Source of the DNA: Lamellibrachia satsuma
Lineage: Eukaryota; Annelida; Polychaeta; Sabellida; Siboglinidae
DNA: 64,000 nucleotides
Assembly (NCBI GenBank): GCA_033239005.1
Contig: BSQZ01000104.1
Location: forward strand, 367,501 to 431,500
Reading direction: 5' to 3'
A program made the position numbers and the translations under genes. Position 1 is the stretch's first letter. The number at the start of each line of letters is the position of its first letter. The notes under the pieces were generated by a model, which was not told the origin of the DNA, did not search any database, and saw nothing but the letters and a program-made list of their open reading frames with translations. This document shows positions 13,101 to 19,879 of this stretch, one piece after another.

Positions 13101-13179
13101 CAGTTCACATCGGCATGGCAACCACAGCTTCCTCGGCAGTATAAAGCGCACCTTTAGCTCGAGGCATAAAAACACATGA
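1006..13179 (+). CDS. C2-domain protein (E-Syt/MCTP-like), 3' part of gene, ten exons
   Basis: Exons 1006-1145, 1734-1829, 2335-2421, 2818-3012, 3970-4136, 4873-4910, 5693-5819, 7431-7536, 9810-9921 and 13013-13179 all have AG/GT borders and compatible phases, giving about 411 codons to a TGA. The first three exons form the second half of a C2 domain. It contains SDPYLEVF, then LNPVWDEW, then VWDRDVFFQKDFLG with the Asp residues expected for calcium binding, then the closing strand GYVQLHFKVL. A polar, probably disordered linker follows. The last four exons (GSIYCKLRLD; ALLIIDVKLSHKEH; WVPLEKGIEVELQL) resemble a second C2-like beta-sandwich without clear calcium ligands. The C-terminus is basic and Ser-rich. 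C2 domains bind membrane phospholipids, so a membrane-associated role is inferred. GYVQLHFKVL recalls extended synaptotagmins, but the exact family is not settled. The 5' end lies outside the window. Confidence 0.85.
1734..1829 (+). CDS. C2 gene exon: calcium loop 3
   Basis: The exon has 32 codons in phase 0. SVWDRDVFFQKDFLG carries the Asp residues of C2 loop 3 and is followed by TFSLDDIRAYSKQND. The donor is a perfect GTAAGT. Confidence 0.9.
2335..2421 (+). CDS. C2 gene exon: end of C2 domain
   Basis: The exon has 29 codons in phase 0, HRGWFQLQRVQSGYVQLHFK through DDLGAE. W-F-x-L followed by S-G-x-V-x-L-x-F is the usual end of a C2 domain. Acceptor TTCCAG, donor GAG|GTACGG. Confidence 0.9.
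2818..3012 (+). CDS. C2 gene exon: acidic and polar linker
   Basis: The exon begins ESKQTWETDSGVRVADG, continues through HEDDTFYPPFPSCNTTMSP, and ends around DIDTVKRKLE. I chose GAG|GTATTC after KRKLE as donor. A second in-phase donor lies 24 nt later (GGG|GTAATT), and the frame stays open to about 3178 because it runs into a dispersed repeat. The 3' end is therefore uncertain, while the body of the exon is convincing. Confidence 0.75.
3085..3440 (+). repeat. Dispersed repeat family R1, copy 2
   Basis: Reverse orientation relative to copies 1 and 3: AAAAGAATTGACTT, GTTAGATC, TAGTTTGTCCGA and ATTCATCAAAACC match the complements of 358-665 and 47510-47885. It sits in the intron just after the exon at 2818 and may supply the extra open frame there. 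Confidence 0.6.
3970..4136 (+). CDS. C2 gene exon: linker
   Basis: Acceptor CCCTGCAG and donor AG|GTATTC. It encodes VGDNVGTKSEHSTTTVTADI, then EMQPSLHRASSANNVD, then STRERPCSTPV. It is Ser/Thr-rich with no predicted fold and leaves in phase 2. Confidence 0.75.
4631..4845 (+). repeat. 16-bp minisatellite, about 13 copies
   Basis: Unit TGTACTGTACTTATAT with TGTTC and TGGAC variants. The 16-bp period rotates through the reading frames, and the overlapping open frames here (4593-4943, 4637-4858) are by-products. It ends beside the acceptor of the micro-exon at 4873. Confidence 0.95.
4873..4910 (+). CDS. C2 gene micro-exon (38 nt)
   Basis: Acceptor GTTACAG, donor GAG|GTAAGC. It encodes a basic stretch, RGSRRDKEKQRPR, and fits phase 2 on the left and phase 1 on the right. 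A 16-bp minisatellite ends only some tens of bases upstream, so the branch-point region is repeat-adjacent. Confidence 0.65.
5120..5400 (+). repeat. Dispersed repeat R2, copy 1
   Basis: It shares GATCCAATCA, ATGCGAGGCAAACCA and a following CGTAGAT with 19190-19275, together with a weaker upstream block (TTTGTGCATTTTGAACAAGG against 19129-19160). It is intronic, and no coding content is seen. Confidence 0.55.
5693..5819 (+). CDS. C2 gene exon: start of second C2-like region
   Basis: It encodes HSVDSPCPLSPVHYHNVHGC, then LQRLRGLKGVTGSIYCKLRLD. Donor AA|GTGAGT. Two acceptors in the same phase are possible, after TTGTAG at 5692 or after ACTCAG at 5701, differing by three residues. Confidence 0.85.
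6057..7020. repeat. 33-bp minisatellite, about 29 copies
   Basis: The unit starts ACACCCATCAGAGGTACAG and is 33 bp, so it translates as an 11-residue repeat TPIRGTDNLRP on the + strand. The complement (LRLSVPLMGVG) is also open. Copies differ at few sites, mostly D/G and L/P-type codon changes. It lies wholly in an intron of the C2 gene. Both-strand openness follows from the period and does not indicate a gene. Confidence 0.97.
7431..7536 (+). CDS. C2 gene exon whose 3' end is tandemly copied
   Basis: Acceptor TGTCGCAG, donor GAG|GTTAGT. It encodes RSMQLREKKSASSRLLIKSF and ends in MHNSKFNMDFE. The last bases of the exon and the donor are the first unit of the 61-bp array at 7508-9290, so six further copies of the same donor follow in the intron. 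Confidence 0.88.
7508..7645 (+). repeat. 61-bp array, left part, spanning a splice donor
   Basis: Units begin at TTAA positions 7520, 7581 and 7642. Each contains TTTAACATGGACTTTGAG followed by GTTAGTAGCTATA, i.e. the exon end plus the intron start. The third unit is cut by the element at 7646-8990. Confidence 0.95.
7646..8990. mobile_element. 1345-bp TTAA-flanked inverted-repeat element (piggyBac-type, non-autonomous)
   Basis: Left end GGCCACACACGGCAGGT and right end ACCTGCTGTGTGTGGCC are inverted repeats with one mismatch in 17. The element is bounded by TTAA at 7642-7645 and TTAA at 8991-8994. Uninterrupted units of the surrounding 61-bp array have a single TTAA at the same place, which proves an insertion with TTAA duplication. 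TTAA duplication is the hallmark of piggyBac-type transposition. No transposase is recognisable; the longest open frame (177 codons, 7849-8382) has no known motif. Confidence 0.88.
8991..9290 (+). repeat. 61-bp array, right part
   Basis: It continues the array after the inserted element with units at TTAA 8991, 9052, 9113, 9174 and 9235, the last diverged. Each keeps GACTTTGAG|GTTAGT, a usable splice donor. The variant CTATTGCAATAAACAACTAT occurs both at 7619 and at 9212, so blocks of units were duplicated together. Confidence 0.95.
9296..9360 (+). repeat. tRNA-like segment, possible SINE head
   Basis: CAGTGGTTAGAATGTCCGAC resembles an internal promoter box A, and GGTCCAAATC a degenerate box B, about 30 bases apart. 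The cloverleaf is not intact, so this is not called as a tRNA gene. Confidence 0.3.
9810..9921 (+). CDS. C2 gene exon: beta-strands of second C2-like region
   Basis: It encodes IDEGLGVLKEALLIIDVKL, then SHKEHLATYSYTLQELFDG. Acceptor CTTGTAG, donor GATG|GTTAGT. Phase 0 in, phase 1 out, joining the last exon across a Gly codon. Confidence 0.88.
10007..11478. repeat. 40-bp minisatellite, about 36 copies
   Basis: Unit GTTAGTCTGTTCTTTGTGGA followed by TACATATTCAGTGAAACCTG, exactly 40 bp through almost the whole array. Variants are ATACAG/ATTCAG, CCTTGT/CCTGGT, GGTTAC for GGATAC, and TTTG for TTAG. It fills part of the long last intron of the C2 gene. Confidence 0.97.
11888..11985. repeat. 17-bp minisatellite, 6 copies
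   Basis: Unit TTGTACACCAGTGTTGG, with two diverged copies at the right end. Same intron as the 40-bp array. Confidence 0.95.
12150..12790 (+). pseudogene. LINE remnant: reverse-transcriptase C-terminus and 3' UTR
   Basis: The frame reads HICKTASKIIGLPTHPVSQL and then RKAHSVANDPTH. After a stop and a frameshift, residues of the type FLPSxRRYxxPKCR and KKQFRSPGDK follow. Conserved order at the C-terminus of non-LTR polyproteins is a TASKIIG block, an H-x-L-x-x-x-F block and an RRY block. It ends in an AATAAA-bearing 3' region with a short TCGTA tail at 12772-12785. It is intronic and dead. Confidence 0.6.
13013..13179 (+). CDS. C2 gene terminal exon
   Basis: Acceptor TGCTCTCAG. It encodes SYVVTKWVPLEKGIEVELQL, then a Ser/His/basic tail, SFLGSIKRTFSSRHKNT, and TGA at 13177-13179. 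The tail is unstructured in appearance and could be a membrane- or protein-binding extension. Confidence 0.85.
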
Positions 13180-13764
13180 AGCAAGTTTAAATTGTCACCA
13201 GATGACGTTGGTAGATATTGAATGACCAAGGGTGGACGGTCAGTATGTCCAAGTGTGACGACAGCCATATGCAATTAGAGTGGGCCACTCCAGTAGTTCG
13301 GTGAGGCTGATTTGACCACTTGTGATGTTTGGTATAGGACGGCACTGGTCAGTGGTGAGACTTAATTGGTGAGATCGTTTCTGCATGGTAAGATGACTTA
13401 TGATGTATAAATATTATATAAATATAAAAGATTCATTCCATTATTCACTGACCAATCATGAAATATGCATGCGTATTGTGGTAAGAGCATATTTATTTGT
13501 ACAATAGTTCGGTGCGTCATTTGTAAAGTATTTGGTCGCATAAAATCAACATGCTAAAGCAAACAATTTATAATTGTTTAGCATATCATTATTTACCAAA
13601 ATCTGCGCCAAAATCTTGCCAGCACATAGCAAGTTTAAACAAGGATCTGATATTCATGTATAATACTGTGTTTTTACAGGTGGAGAGGTATATAATACAT
13701 TACACTTTGTCGTGTCAAACATGTGTGGCTCGTTGTGATACACAACCAGTAGCCCTCATGTTTG

Positions 13765-13770
13765 AATAAA
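13765..13770 (+). promoter_or_regulatory. Candidate polyadenylation signal for the C2 gene
   Basis: AATAAA, 586 bases after the stop codon. It is the nearest canonical hexamer I found downstream on this strand. Confidence 0.4.
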
Positions 13771-14566
13771 GTAGGGAGGGTGGGTACATCCCTTGTTCCC
13801 CAGATGGAGGAGAGGGAAGTCTGCACATACTGTCCCTCTTCCCATGACGATCCCTGTTATACACAACAGGTACACAAACGTCACAGTTAGATCAATTGAA
13901 AGCGTATCATGATCTTATGAAGCTGGGATTTGGAACATTATTTTGGTTGTTCCACAGAAGTGTATAACACTAAGTTAAACAAATATTTGTATCTGAAAGG
14001 TTGTATTTTCATTTCACCATTTTTGATATTGGTTGTAGGTATTCATATTTAGGTTGTTCTGTTGCACGTATTTATAAACATTTGGGTTTGTTTATCTCAC
14101 TGCTATTATGTTTGTTACACGTTGCTGTTATTTGTTGTTTTGTTCACGTATTATTTATGGATGTTGTTCTTCAATCACTGCTTTAATGGGTTCATATTTT
14201 CTGTTATCTATCTGCACAGCACAACTGCAGGGAAAAGTGCGTAATGCTGTGAAAGCAATAGTGACATATCTAAGGTAGATTTTAAATTGCCAAATGTTAT
14301 TTCCTATATTCACACAAGACTTATTTGTGTCTTTGATACTAGCGGCTCTTGCCGGTGGAATAATAAGACAGTGCTGTTTGGCAGCTTCGGCTAAGTCCAG
14401 TTTTCATGAGCTATCTGTGCCTGGTCAGGTGACACTGTGTCACATGACAGTGTGCATCTAAATTATGCTTGCATTTAGACATGCGACATGACTAGATACT
14501 ACAACATAGATCTTGACTCCATCCATTCCCGATTTGAGCTTTGATGAAGGTCACAACAGGACCAAC

Positions 14567-14721
14567 CCCAATTCCACAAGTCTCATGAGTCTCACGAGGG
14601 TGTTTACAATTCCACCATCACAATCAGAAGTCTCATGAGGGTGTTTACAATTCCACAGTCACAAGTCTCATGAGGGTTTTTACAATTCCACCATCACAAG
14701 TCTCATGAGGGTGTTTACACA
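14567..14721. repeat. ~40-bp tandem repeat, 4 imperfect copies
   Basis: Unit around AAGTCTCATGAGGGTGTTTA followed by CAATTCCACCATCAC, with length variation between copies. Confidence 0.9.
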
Positions 14722-15394
14722 GTCGATTCTTGCCCCGCTATACCGCCCGATACTGTCAGCTGACCCACTGGGCAATTAATCGCTCATGTAAACTGGCGTT
14801 TAGACTTAGTGGTTCAGAACTTTGACCCCGAAATAGGAACTGCAGAAATTTTTTTATTCTTTGTTAGATATACCTTGTGCTGCTACAATTAGTCAAAGGA
14901 ACACATTTTCTAAAATAAACCATTTCCTAGCAGGGTGTCCAGACATCGTGTATTGAACATGATATATTGATTAAAATCATTTGTCTAACTTGGTGTCTGC
15001 ATTGGGTGCACAGACAAATAATCCATTCCAGCTTTATTTCCTCAACACAAAATGGGCGTTTCAAAAACGCAAAGCTCGTCTTTTGTGGTGTTATAGTCAC
15101 TTAGTAGGTGAAGAGGACATGATGTGATACTCATTGTAGAATGCGATGTTTACAATATTTATTTACGTCGATAGATTAACCATATTAGGTTATTGTGTAC
15201 AAAAGGTGTAATATGAAAAGTTACAATTGTTGCCTTGTAGGGTTATTGAATATAAAATCATTATATTATATAAATATCAGTGGGATATAAACATCAATTT
15301 CCAGGGCTGGTTGTCTACATTAACACGTGTGTTTGTCTGTGATAAAAAATGTTTACAGTATGCTCAGTAAATAAAATGTACTTCACGCAAAACA

Positions 15395-15400
15395 TTTATT
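15395..15400 (-). promoter_or_regulatory. Candidate polyadenylation signal, minus strand
   Basis: AATAAA on the complement (TTTATT as written), about 310 bases past the stop of the small gene ending at 15711. Confidence 0.35.
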
Positions 15401-15710
15401 GTCTGTTACATTTCTCATATATACATGTCATTGTTTCTTTTGTTCCTGTTCTAAATGAGCCAACGTTTTCTGCAATCAAACTGTGTCTGGTAGCGAAATC
15501 AAAATTAAACTGTTTCGTGTTGAAGACACCTGATGGATTTGAGTTCCAAAGTTGAAACATAATTGTCCTCTGAAGATGGATGTTCTCAGTGATTTAATGC
15601 AGAAAATACTGTGTGACTTCAGTCAAATGCATGGCTGTGAAAAGTCACTAATGCATTCGACAGCAGAGTTCACTCGGATATATATATCACAGTCACGAGA
15701 TGACAGATCA

Positions 15711-15833
15711 TCAGCCGGTGTCAGTGTGTGCCCGTGACCGTCTTAATTCGTTGTAGTTCTTGAAGCTCGCGTACACATAGCCGGTGCCAGACACGCCACC
15801 GATGACAACGAACGCGATCAGATACAGTTTCTC
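15711..15833 (-). CDS. Small gene exon 2 (membrane helix and tail)
   Basis: 40 codons plus TGA. It contains the hydrophobic segment and a basic C-terminus. The acceptor is TTTGCAG. Confidence 0.8.
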   Translation of the reverse strand, partial: EKLYLIAFVVIGGVSGTGYVYASFKNYNELRRSRAHTDTG

Positions 15834-17380
15834 CTGCAAAGCAAACAGTACATCTCATTAGGTCAATAAATAAGCTACATATCAGTAGGAATAAGTGTTT
15901 CCATCTGCATCCATAGCTTGAAATAATTATTGTACTTGTAATTCAATGGTCGGTGTACGTGTGAATGTAATTAGTCGGGGGGGGGGGCAATATAGCAGCA
16001 ACTTTAGCCATCGAGTGATCATCAATCGATGGAACAGCTTGCCAGAAAATTGTGTAGCAGCCAAAGGTGTGATAGAATTCTTCAAGATGCTACTTAACAA
16101 GCTATGGGAACAGAACAGACAGGTGTCTAATGGGGCAAGACTAAGTGTAATCCACAAATATCAGTTTTTTTATCCTGTTCACATTTTATGTGGACTGGAT
16201 TAAGTTAACTATTAAAAAGTTTTGTTATTGACACACAAAATATGTTATCCCATTTATAGATCCATTAGAAAAACAGTTAACTCACATGCAGCAATACAAC
16301 AGTGCTCCAGTACTTAACAGATATCATGAATAGCAATACATGGACACTAGAAAAGATGAAGACACAGTCTAGTCTTAACATCAATCAAAGGCAAAGTCGA
16401 GGGAAAGAACAAGCCCGGACTAACGCAAGCCACATGGATCGACATTTGACAACATGAGGCAGTGGACATCCGGACAAATGCATATTGCACGCTGGGAGAT
16501 GGCGAGGACGTGGAGTGACTTCAACAGCCCCCACATGCTGTGGCTGATATGAGTAGTAATAGGTTAGGATTAATATAATAATAAGTGAAGCAGTATTTAG
16601 ATCATCTGTAATATTAGTGCTGTTTTGGTGTCTCATGTTTCCAACTTTCTATAAACAATCACATATGCCTGGGACAGTTGGGTTTGCTGCCGACCTGCAG
16701 TTCAAACCCAGTACCTCCTGTATATTATAATTTATTTATATGTATTATAATAATCTTGTTAAAGCCAATGTAATGGGTATCCCTTATAATAGTTATAGTT
16801 TACATAAATAAAATGTAGGTAAATGTATTAGAATAAAATAGTGTTATTATTTATAGACGTATGCCATGTTGTATTGTGATTCCATGATCTGTTTTTAGCT
16901 GCACCCCAAGTACTTGAAACAAGACTTGTTGAACTTGAAGTTGTCTATATCTGAAGTCTGAACTGCGTAGGCAGTAGCCGTAGTCCGTACCAGTCTGTAA
17001 CAGACACAGCCGGGACACTGTCTCGTCTCCTAGTCCTGCGGCGTACGTGCGACCCGTGACAATGTTATTAAAACAATTATTTCCTTATAATATATATGGC
17101 GTTAGTGTTCATTAAAAGCTGTACAGAACTGCACTTAAAATCAGAGAGAATGCAGCCGTTATGACATGACAGGTCCGACGCGTGATGCCTGCGTAGCTTG
17201 ACCTGTGCCGTGGACACGTCTGTATTATCGTTCGGTCAATCTAGTACGACGGCTCACCTTGAATGATATGCCAGGTTTTCCAGTCGTTCTTCTGTAAGCG
17301 ATCGTCGCATTCTGTGACGTCTTGGTAGTCAGACTAGCACATATCCTCTGCGACATAACACGACATAGCAGTCCAGACAT
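15711..17380 (-). CDS. Small mitochondrial inner-membrane protein, two exons, 81 aa (COX8-like?)
   Basis: Exons 17258-17380 and 15711-15833 join in phase 0 (donor AAG|GTGAGC, acceptor TTTGCAG) and give 81 residues. The N-terminus, MSGLLCRVMSQRICASLTTK, is rich in Arg, Ser and Thr with no acidic residue, typical of a mitochondrial presequence. Then comes GKPGISFKEK, one membrane helix (LYLIAFVVIGGVSGTGYVYA) and a short basic tail, FKNYNELRRSRAH. The order presequence, P-x-S-x-x-EK, one helix, then a Y-x-x-x-F-x-N-Y end recalls cytochrome c oxidase subunit 8, which is similar in length (about 70 residues with presequence). The match is by pattern only; another small respiratory or assembly subunit is possible. 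The start is the first ATG with the presequence. The 1.4-kb intron contains a LINE fragment. Confidence 0.75.
15946..16160 (+). pseudogene. LINE C-terminal fragment
   Basis: The frame contains FSHRVIINRWNSLPENCVAA followed by KGVIEFFKMLLNKLW. The block F-S-x-R-x-I-x-x-W-N-x-L-P followed by a V-x-x-F-K-x-L-L helix is the conserved C-terminal end of CR1-type and related non-LTR reverse transcriptases. It is preceded by a run of G at 15976-15987. It is inserted in the intron of the small minus-strand gene. Confidence 0.65.
16161..17257. other. Remainder of the intron of the small gene
   Basis: AT-rich non-coding sequence becoming CpG-richer toward 17150. No exon or further element recognised. 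Confidence 0.55.
17258..17380 (-). CDS. Small gene exon 1 (presequence)
   Basis: 41 codons from ATG to AAG with no in-frame stop, then a strong GTGAGC donor. It lies in a CpG-rich stretch. Confidence 0.78.
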
Positions 17381-17439
17381 TGTCTCAACATTTACGCCGA
17401 GCTCAGAATACGTATCTAAACGTTGTTTTGCTCAGTTCC

Positions 17440-17640
17440 CTCCCCCTACGCTAGGTGCTAGAAGCATGTTTCGCTGGTTCGCGCTCGGCCCGCCGCATGG
17501 CGCCACTATACTTGTTACGGCGCCTTTTCAGAACGCTGGGGGCAGAAAAGCGGGCGATATCCAGTGCAGCAAGATGGTGGAGAAGAACGTTTTTACCCAT
17601 ACGTAAAGGAAGCGGAAGTGACGTCTGAAACTAAGGACTC
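17440..17640. promoter_or_regulatory. Candidate bidirectional promoter
   Basis: A CpG-rich segment between the ATG of the small minus-strand gene (17380) and a plus-strand exon with a perfect donor. It contains CGGAAGTGACGTC at 17613-17625, an ETS (GABP/NRF-2) site abutting a CRE half, and AAGATGGTGG at 17571-17580, close to a YY1 site. ETS, CRE and YY1 sites are typical of promoters of nuclear genes for mitochondrial proteins. Confidence 0.5.
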
Positions 17641-17780
17641 AGAAACGTCGCCCGTTGTTACGTACCGAAACCTACGAACAGCGGCATACCCCCGACATCG
17701 GTGTAACTGCTTGTTTATAATGTTTGACAAAGTGATAGCGGTACCCGCGAAATCTGTGGACATTACGGAAAGAACAACAA
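17564..17780 (+). CDS. Candidate first exon of an unknown plus-strand gene
   Basis: The frame is open from 17564 and ends at a perfect donor, CAA|GTAAGT (17781). A plausible start is the ATG at 17720, giving MFDKVIAVPAKSVDITERTT. A short upstream frame (ATG at 17574, ten codons) precedes it. I do not recognise the protein and found no convincing second exon, so it may be a non-coding first exon or run far downstream. Confidence 0.35.
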
Positions 17781-18489
17781 GTAAGTCTTATCGTCTGTAT
17801 TTACGTAACATGGTAAATAAGCTAGACTAGGCCCTCTACTTAGTGGGGACGCACAATTTAAGACGTAGCACGGAGAAAGCAGGTAGCGGTTGTGGCTTTC
17901 CGGACGCTGTAGTCTATCTGTAGTCAACGGAATGGGCCAGGTTTTATGCATTCCACCGTCAGACAAAGCCCTCTACCGAAAATGTGCTTGTCTGCCATTA
18001 AAACTTGGTGCAATCTGTTTGGACATATGCTTCAGCATATGCACAGCTGGCCATAGCCCAATATTTCCCACCCGCTGACGAGGCTGGCTGGCGAGGGCGT
18101 CGACGAACAACACTCCCAACGGCCCTAGAAAAAGATCTACAAGAAGTCGGCAAGCGTCTTCGAAGCCAGTGAGATCTAGACTGGCTAAGGTGACATGACC
18201 GAAGGTGACATGACCGAAGTCAATGGAAGAACCTAAGCCAGAATATCGTGAAAGCTCCGACCCCAGCTCATCGCGTGTTAGCGCTCTTCCTGAGGTAGTT
18301 ACATTGCCGTAATCCTCATACGTGCCCCCAACAACGACTCTCTACATTGTCCACTGACCCTCTACTCATATGAGAGGTAGGGGCAGCGGGTCAGTTGACC
18401 CACTGTCTCCCATTTCACCCAGCCCTTCTGACAGCCATAGACACACGGATAGTGTTCCCACCAACGGGCTGTTTGCTGTTCTTCCCCGT

Positions 18490-18735
18490 AGTTCCTTTTA
18501 GAGGGGTGATGCCGACTAGTCCTTGTACTGCTGCATCGCTTCAACGGTTGTCCTTTCCCACTGCTCCCTATCGGCAACAATTTCCCTCCATTTTAATCCT
18601 CCTCCGCTTTTCTCACATCCCGCTTAATGCAGTCTTCCCATCTTATTTGTTGTCTTCCCCTTTCCTGTGGCCTCGTTGTTTAACCACCTCTGCTTTCTTC
18701 GGTAGTCGCTCCTTCTCCATCCGCACCTCACTCGA
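18490..18735 (-). pseudogene. LINE C-terminal fragment (endonuclease/RT type)
   Basis: The minus frame contains TTNKMGRLH, a stop, then KWREIVADREQWERTTVEA. Blocks of the type W-x-x-x-A-x-D-R-x-x-W-R/E are the C-terminal end of RTE/Jockey-like elements. Stops and frame changes make it dead. Confidence 0.5.
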
Positions 18736-18845
18736 CTTCTTGCTCGTCTTCCCGTTAAGCAATGTCTTCGTTCAAGTCATTTATCTTCCTTCTACCCACC
18801 CTCTTTGCTCCTGTAATTATCCGGATACAGTCAAAACGCAACAGC

Positions 18846-18857
18846 TTCTGCTGCTGC

Positions 18858-18888
<31 letters not shown>

Positions 18889-18895
18889 GCTGCTG
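18846..18895. repeat. Triplet run (CTG)n then (CCG)n
   Basis: Uninterrupted CTG units pass into GCC/CCG units, about 50 bp. The poly-Leu, poly-Pro, poly-Arg and poly-Gln open frames overlapping it are products of the triplet run. Confidence 0.95.
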
Positions 18896-19119
18896 CAAAA
18901 GTTGGCACAAAGCCATCCCCTTGCTTGACTCCCTCCCTCCCCCTTCCTCCTCCCCCTCCCTCCCCTCCGCGACAGATGAATATGATACGTTATACATTGA
19001 TCTTGTTTGATCATGTTGATTAGTTCCTCGTTGGAACATCACCGAACTTGGTGGAGGTGCGCGTGCAGGTGACAACTCTTCTTGCGTCTTGCGGATTTTA
19101 GTTGATGGTTTTACGGGCG

Positions 19120-19290
19120 TATGAGACATTCCGTGCGGTGTTGTGCTTTTTGAACCTGCTTCATTTTGTGCCGCGCCATGTGGACCGGCGATAAAGTCTC
19201 GCGAGATCCAATCAACGTATCCCAGTTTGCACTAACTTTGATCATGCGAGGCAAACCATAAGACGTAGATAATGTTACAGGTTCGTTTGC
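19120..19290 (+). repeat. Dispersed repeat R2, copy 2
   Basis: Matches 5120-5400, best in ATGCGAGGCAAACCA and the flanking GATCCAATCA. A GGAGGTGCGCG block occurs both at 19052 and 19338, so the neighbourhood is itself partly duplicated. Confidence 0.5.
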
Positions 19291-19448
19291 TATATTACGG
19301 ATTTATGTTGCTCCATATTGGAATATCGCTCAACTTTGATGGAGGTGCGCGCACATTTAGTTATTGTAGTATTGGTGATTCGCTGCTCACAGTAGAGGCA
19401 CGTAGGCGTGACGAGTAACCCGCCAGACAGTGCATATAGAGGATTGTC

Positions 19449-19510
19449 ACTCACTCACTCACTCACTCACTCACTCACTCACCCACCCACTTACTCACTG
19501 ACTCACTCAC
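19449..19510. repeat. (ACTC)n microsatellite
   Basis: About ten ACTC units followed by ACCC and ACTG variants. Confidence 0.95.
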
Positions 19511-19539
19511 TGTGGAAATGTGGGGTAAACGAAATTATT

Positions 19540-19735
19540 GAGAATCCGACGTTCTCACTTCCACGCTACCGCCCCAGCATGTCAGATCGCACGCTGTCAT
19601 CTCCCCTTCCACGGTCTTTCTCCGTGTTTCCTCCGGGCCACCCCGTCTCTTTCTTCCGTCCGCAATCCAGCGTAACTCTGTCTTGGGCAGTGTGCTATAG
19701 GCGACATTCGATACACGGGTCTTAACCATCTCCAC
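19540..19735 (-). pseudogene. LINE C-terminal fragment, second family
   Basis: The minus frame contains LRWIADGRKRRGGPEETRRK, then TVEGEMTACDLTCW. This is the R-W-x-P/A-x-G-x-x-x-R-G-R-P-x-x-T-x-R-R-T-V-E-x-E block near the C-terminus of endonuclease/RT non-LTR elements. The continuation is lost. Confidence 0.65.
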
Positions 19736-19879
19736 CTTCGTCTCTTCGGTGGAAACGGAAGATTATCAGCTGATGCCTAATCATCACCACCTGCAGCAGA
19801 TGTAACAACAGACGAATCAACGGACCGGAAGGCATCTGGAAACCTGAAACGGAATGGATAAATTGCTGGGAAACGCTGA

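Larger units (their letters stand above)
13180..15390. other. Gene-free interval between the C2 gene and the small minus-strand gene
   Basis: The first ~590 bases are probably the 3' UTR of the C2 gene. The rest is AT-rich with a ~40-bp tandem repeat at 14567-14721. The short open frames show no coding signature. Confidence 0.6.

Noticed and set aside
18395..18928. 177-codon Leu/Pro-rich frame
   Set aside because: It lies antisense to a LINE fragment and ends in the (CTG)(CCG) run.
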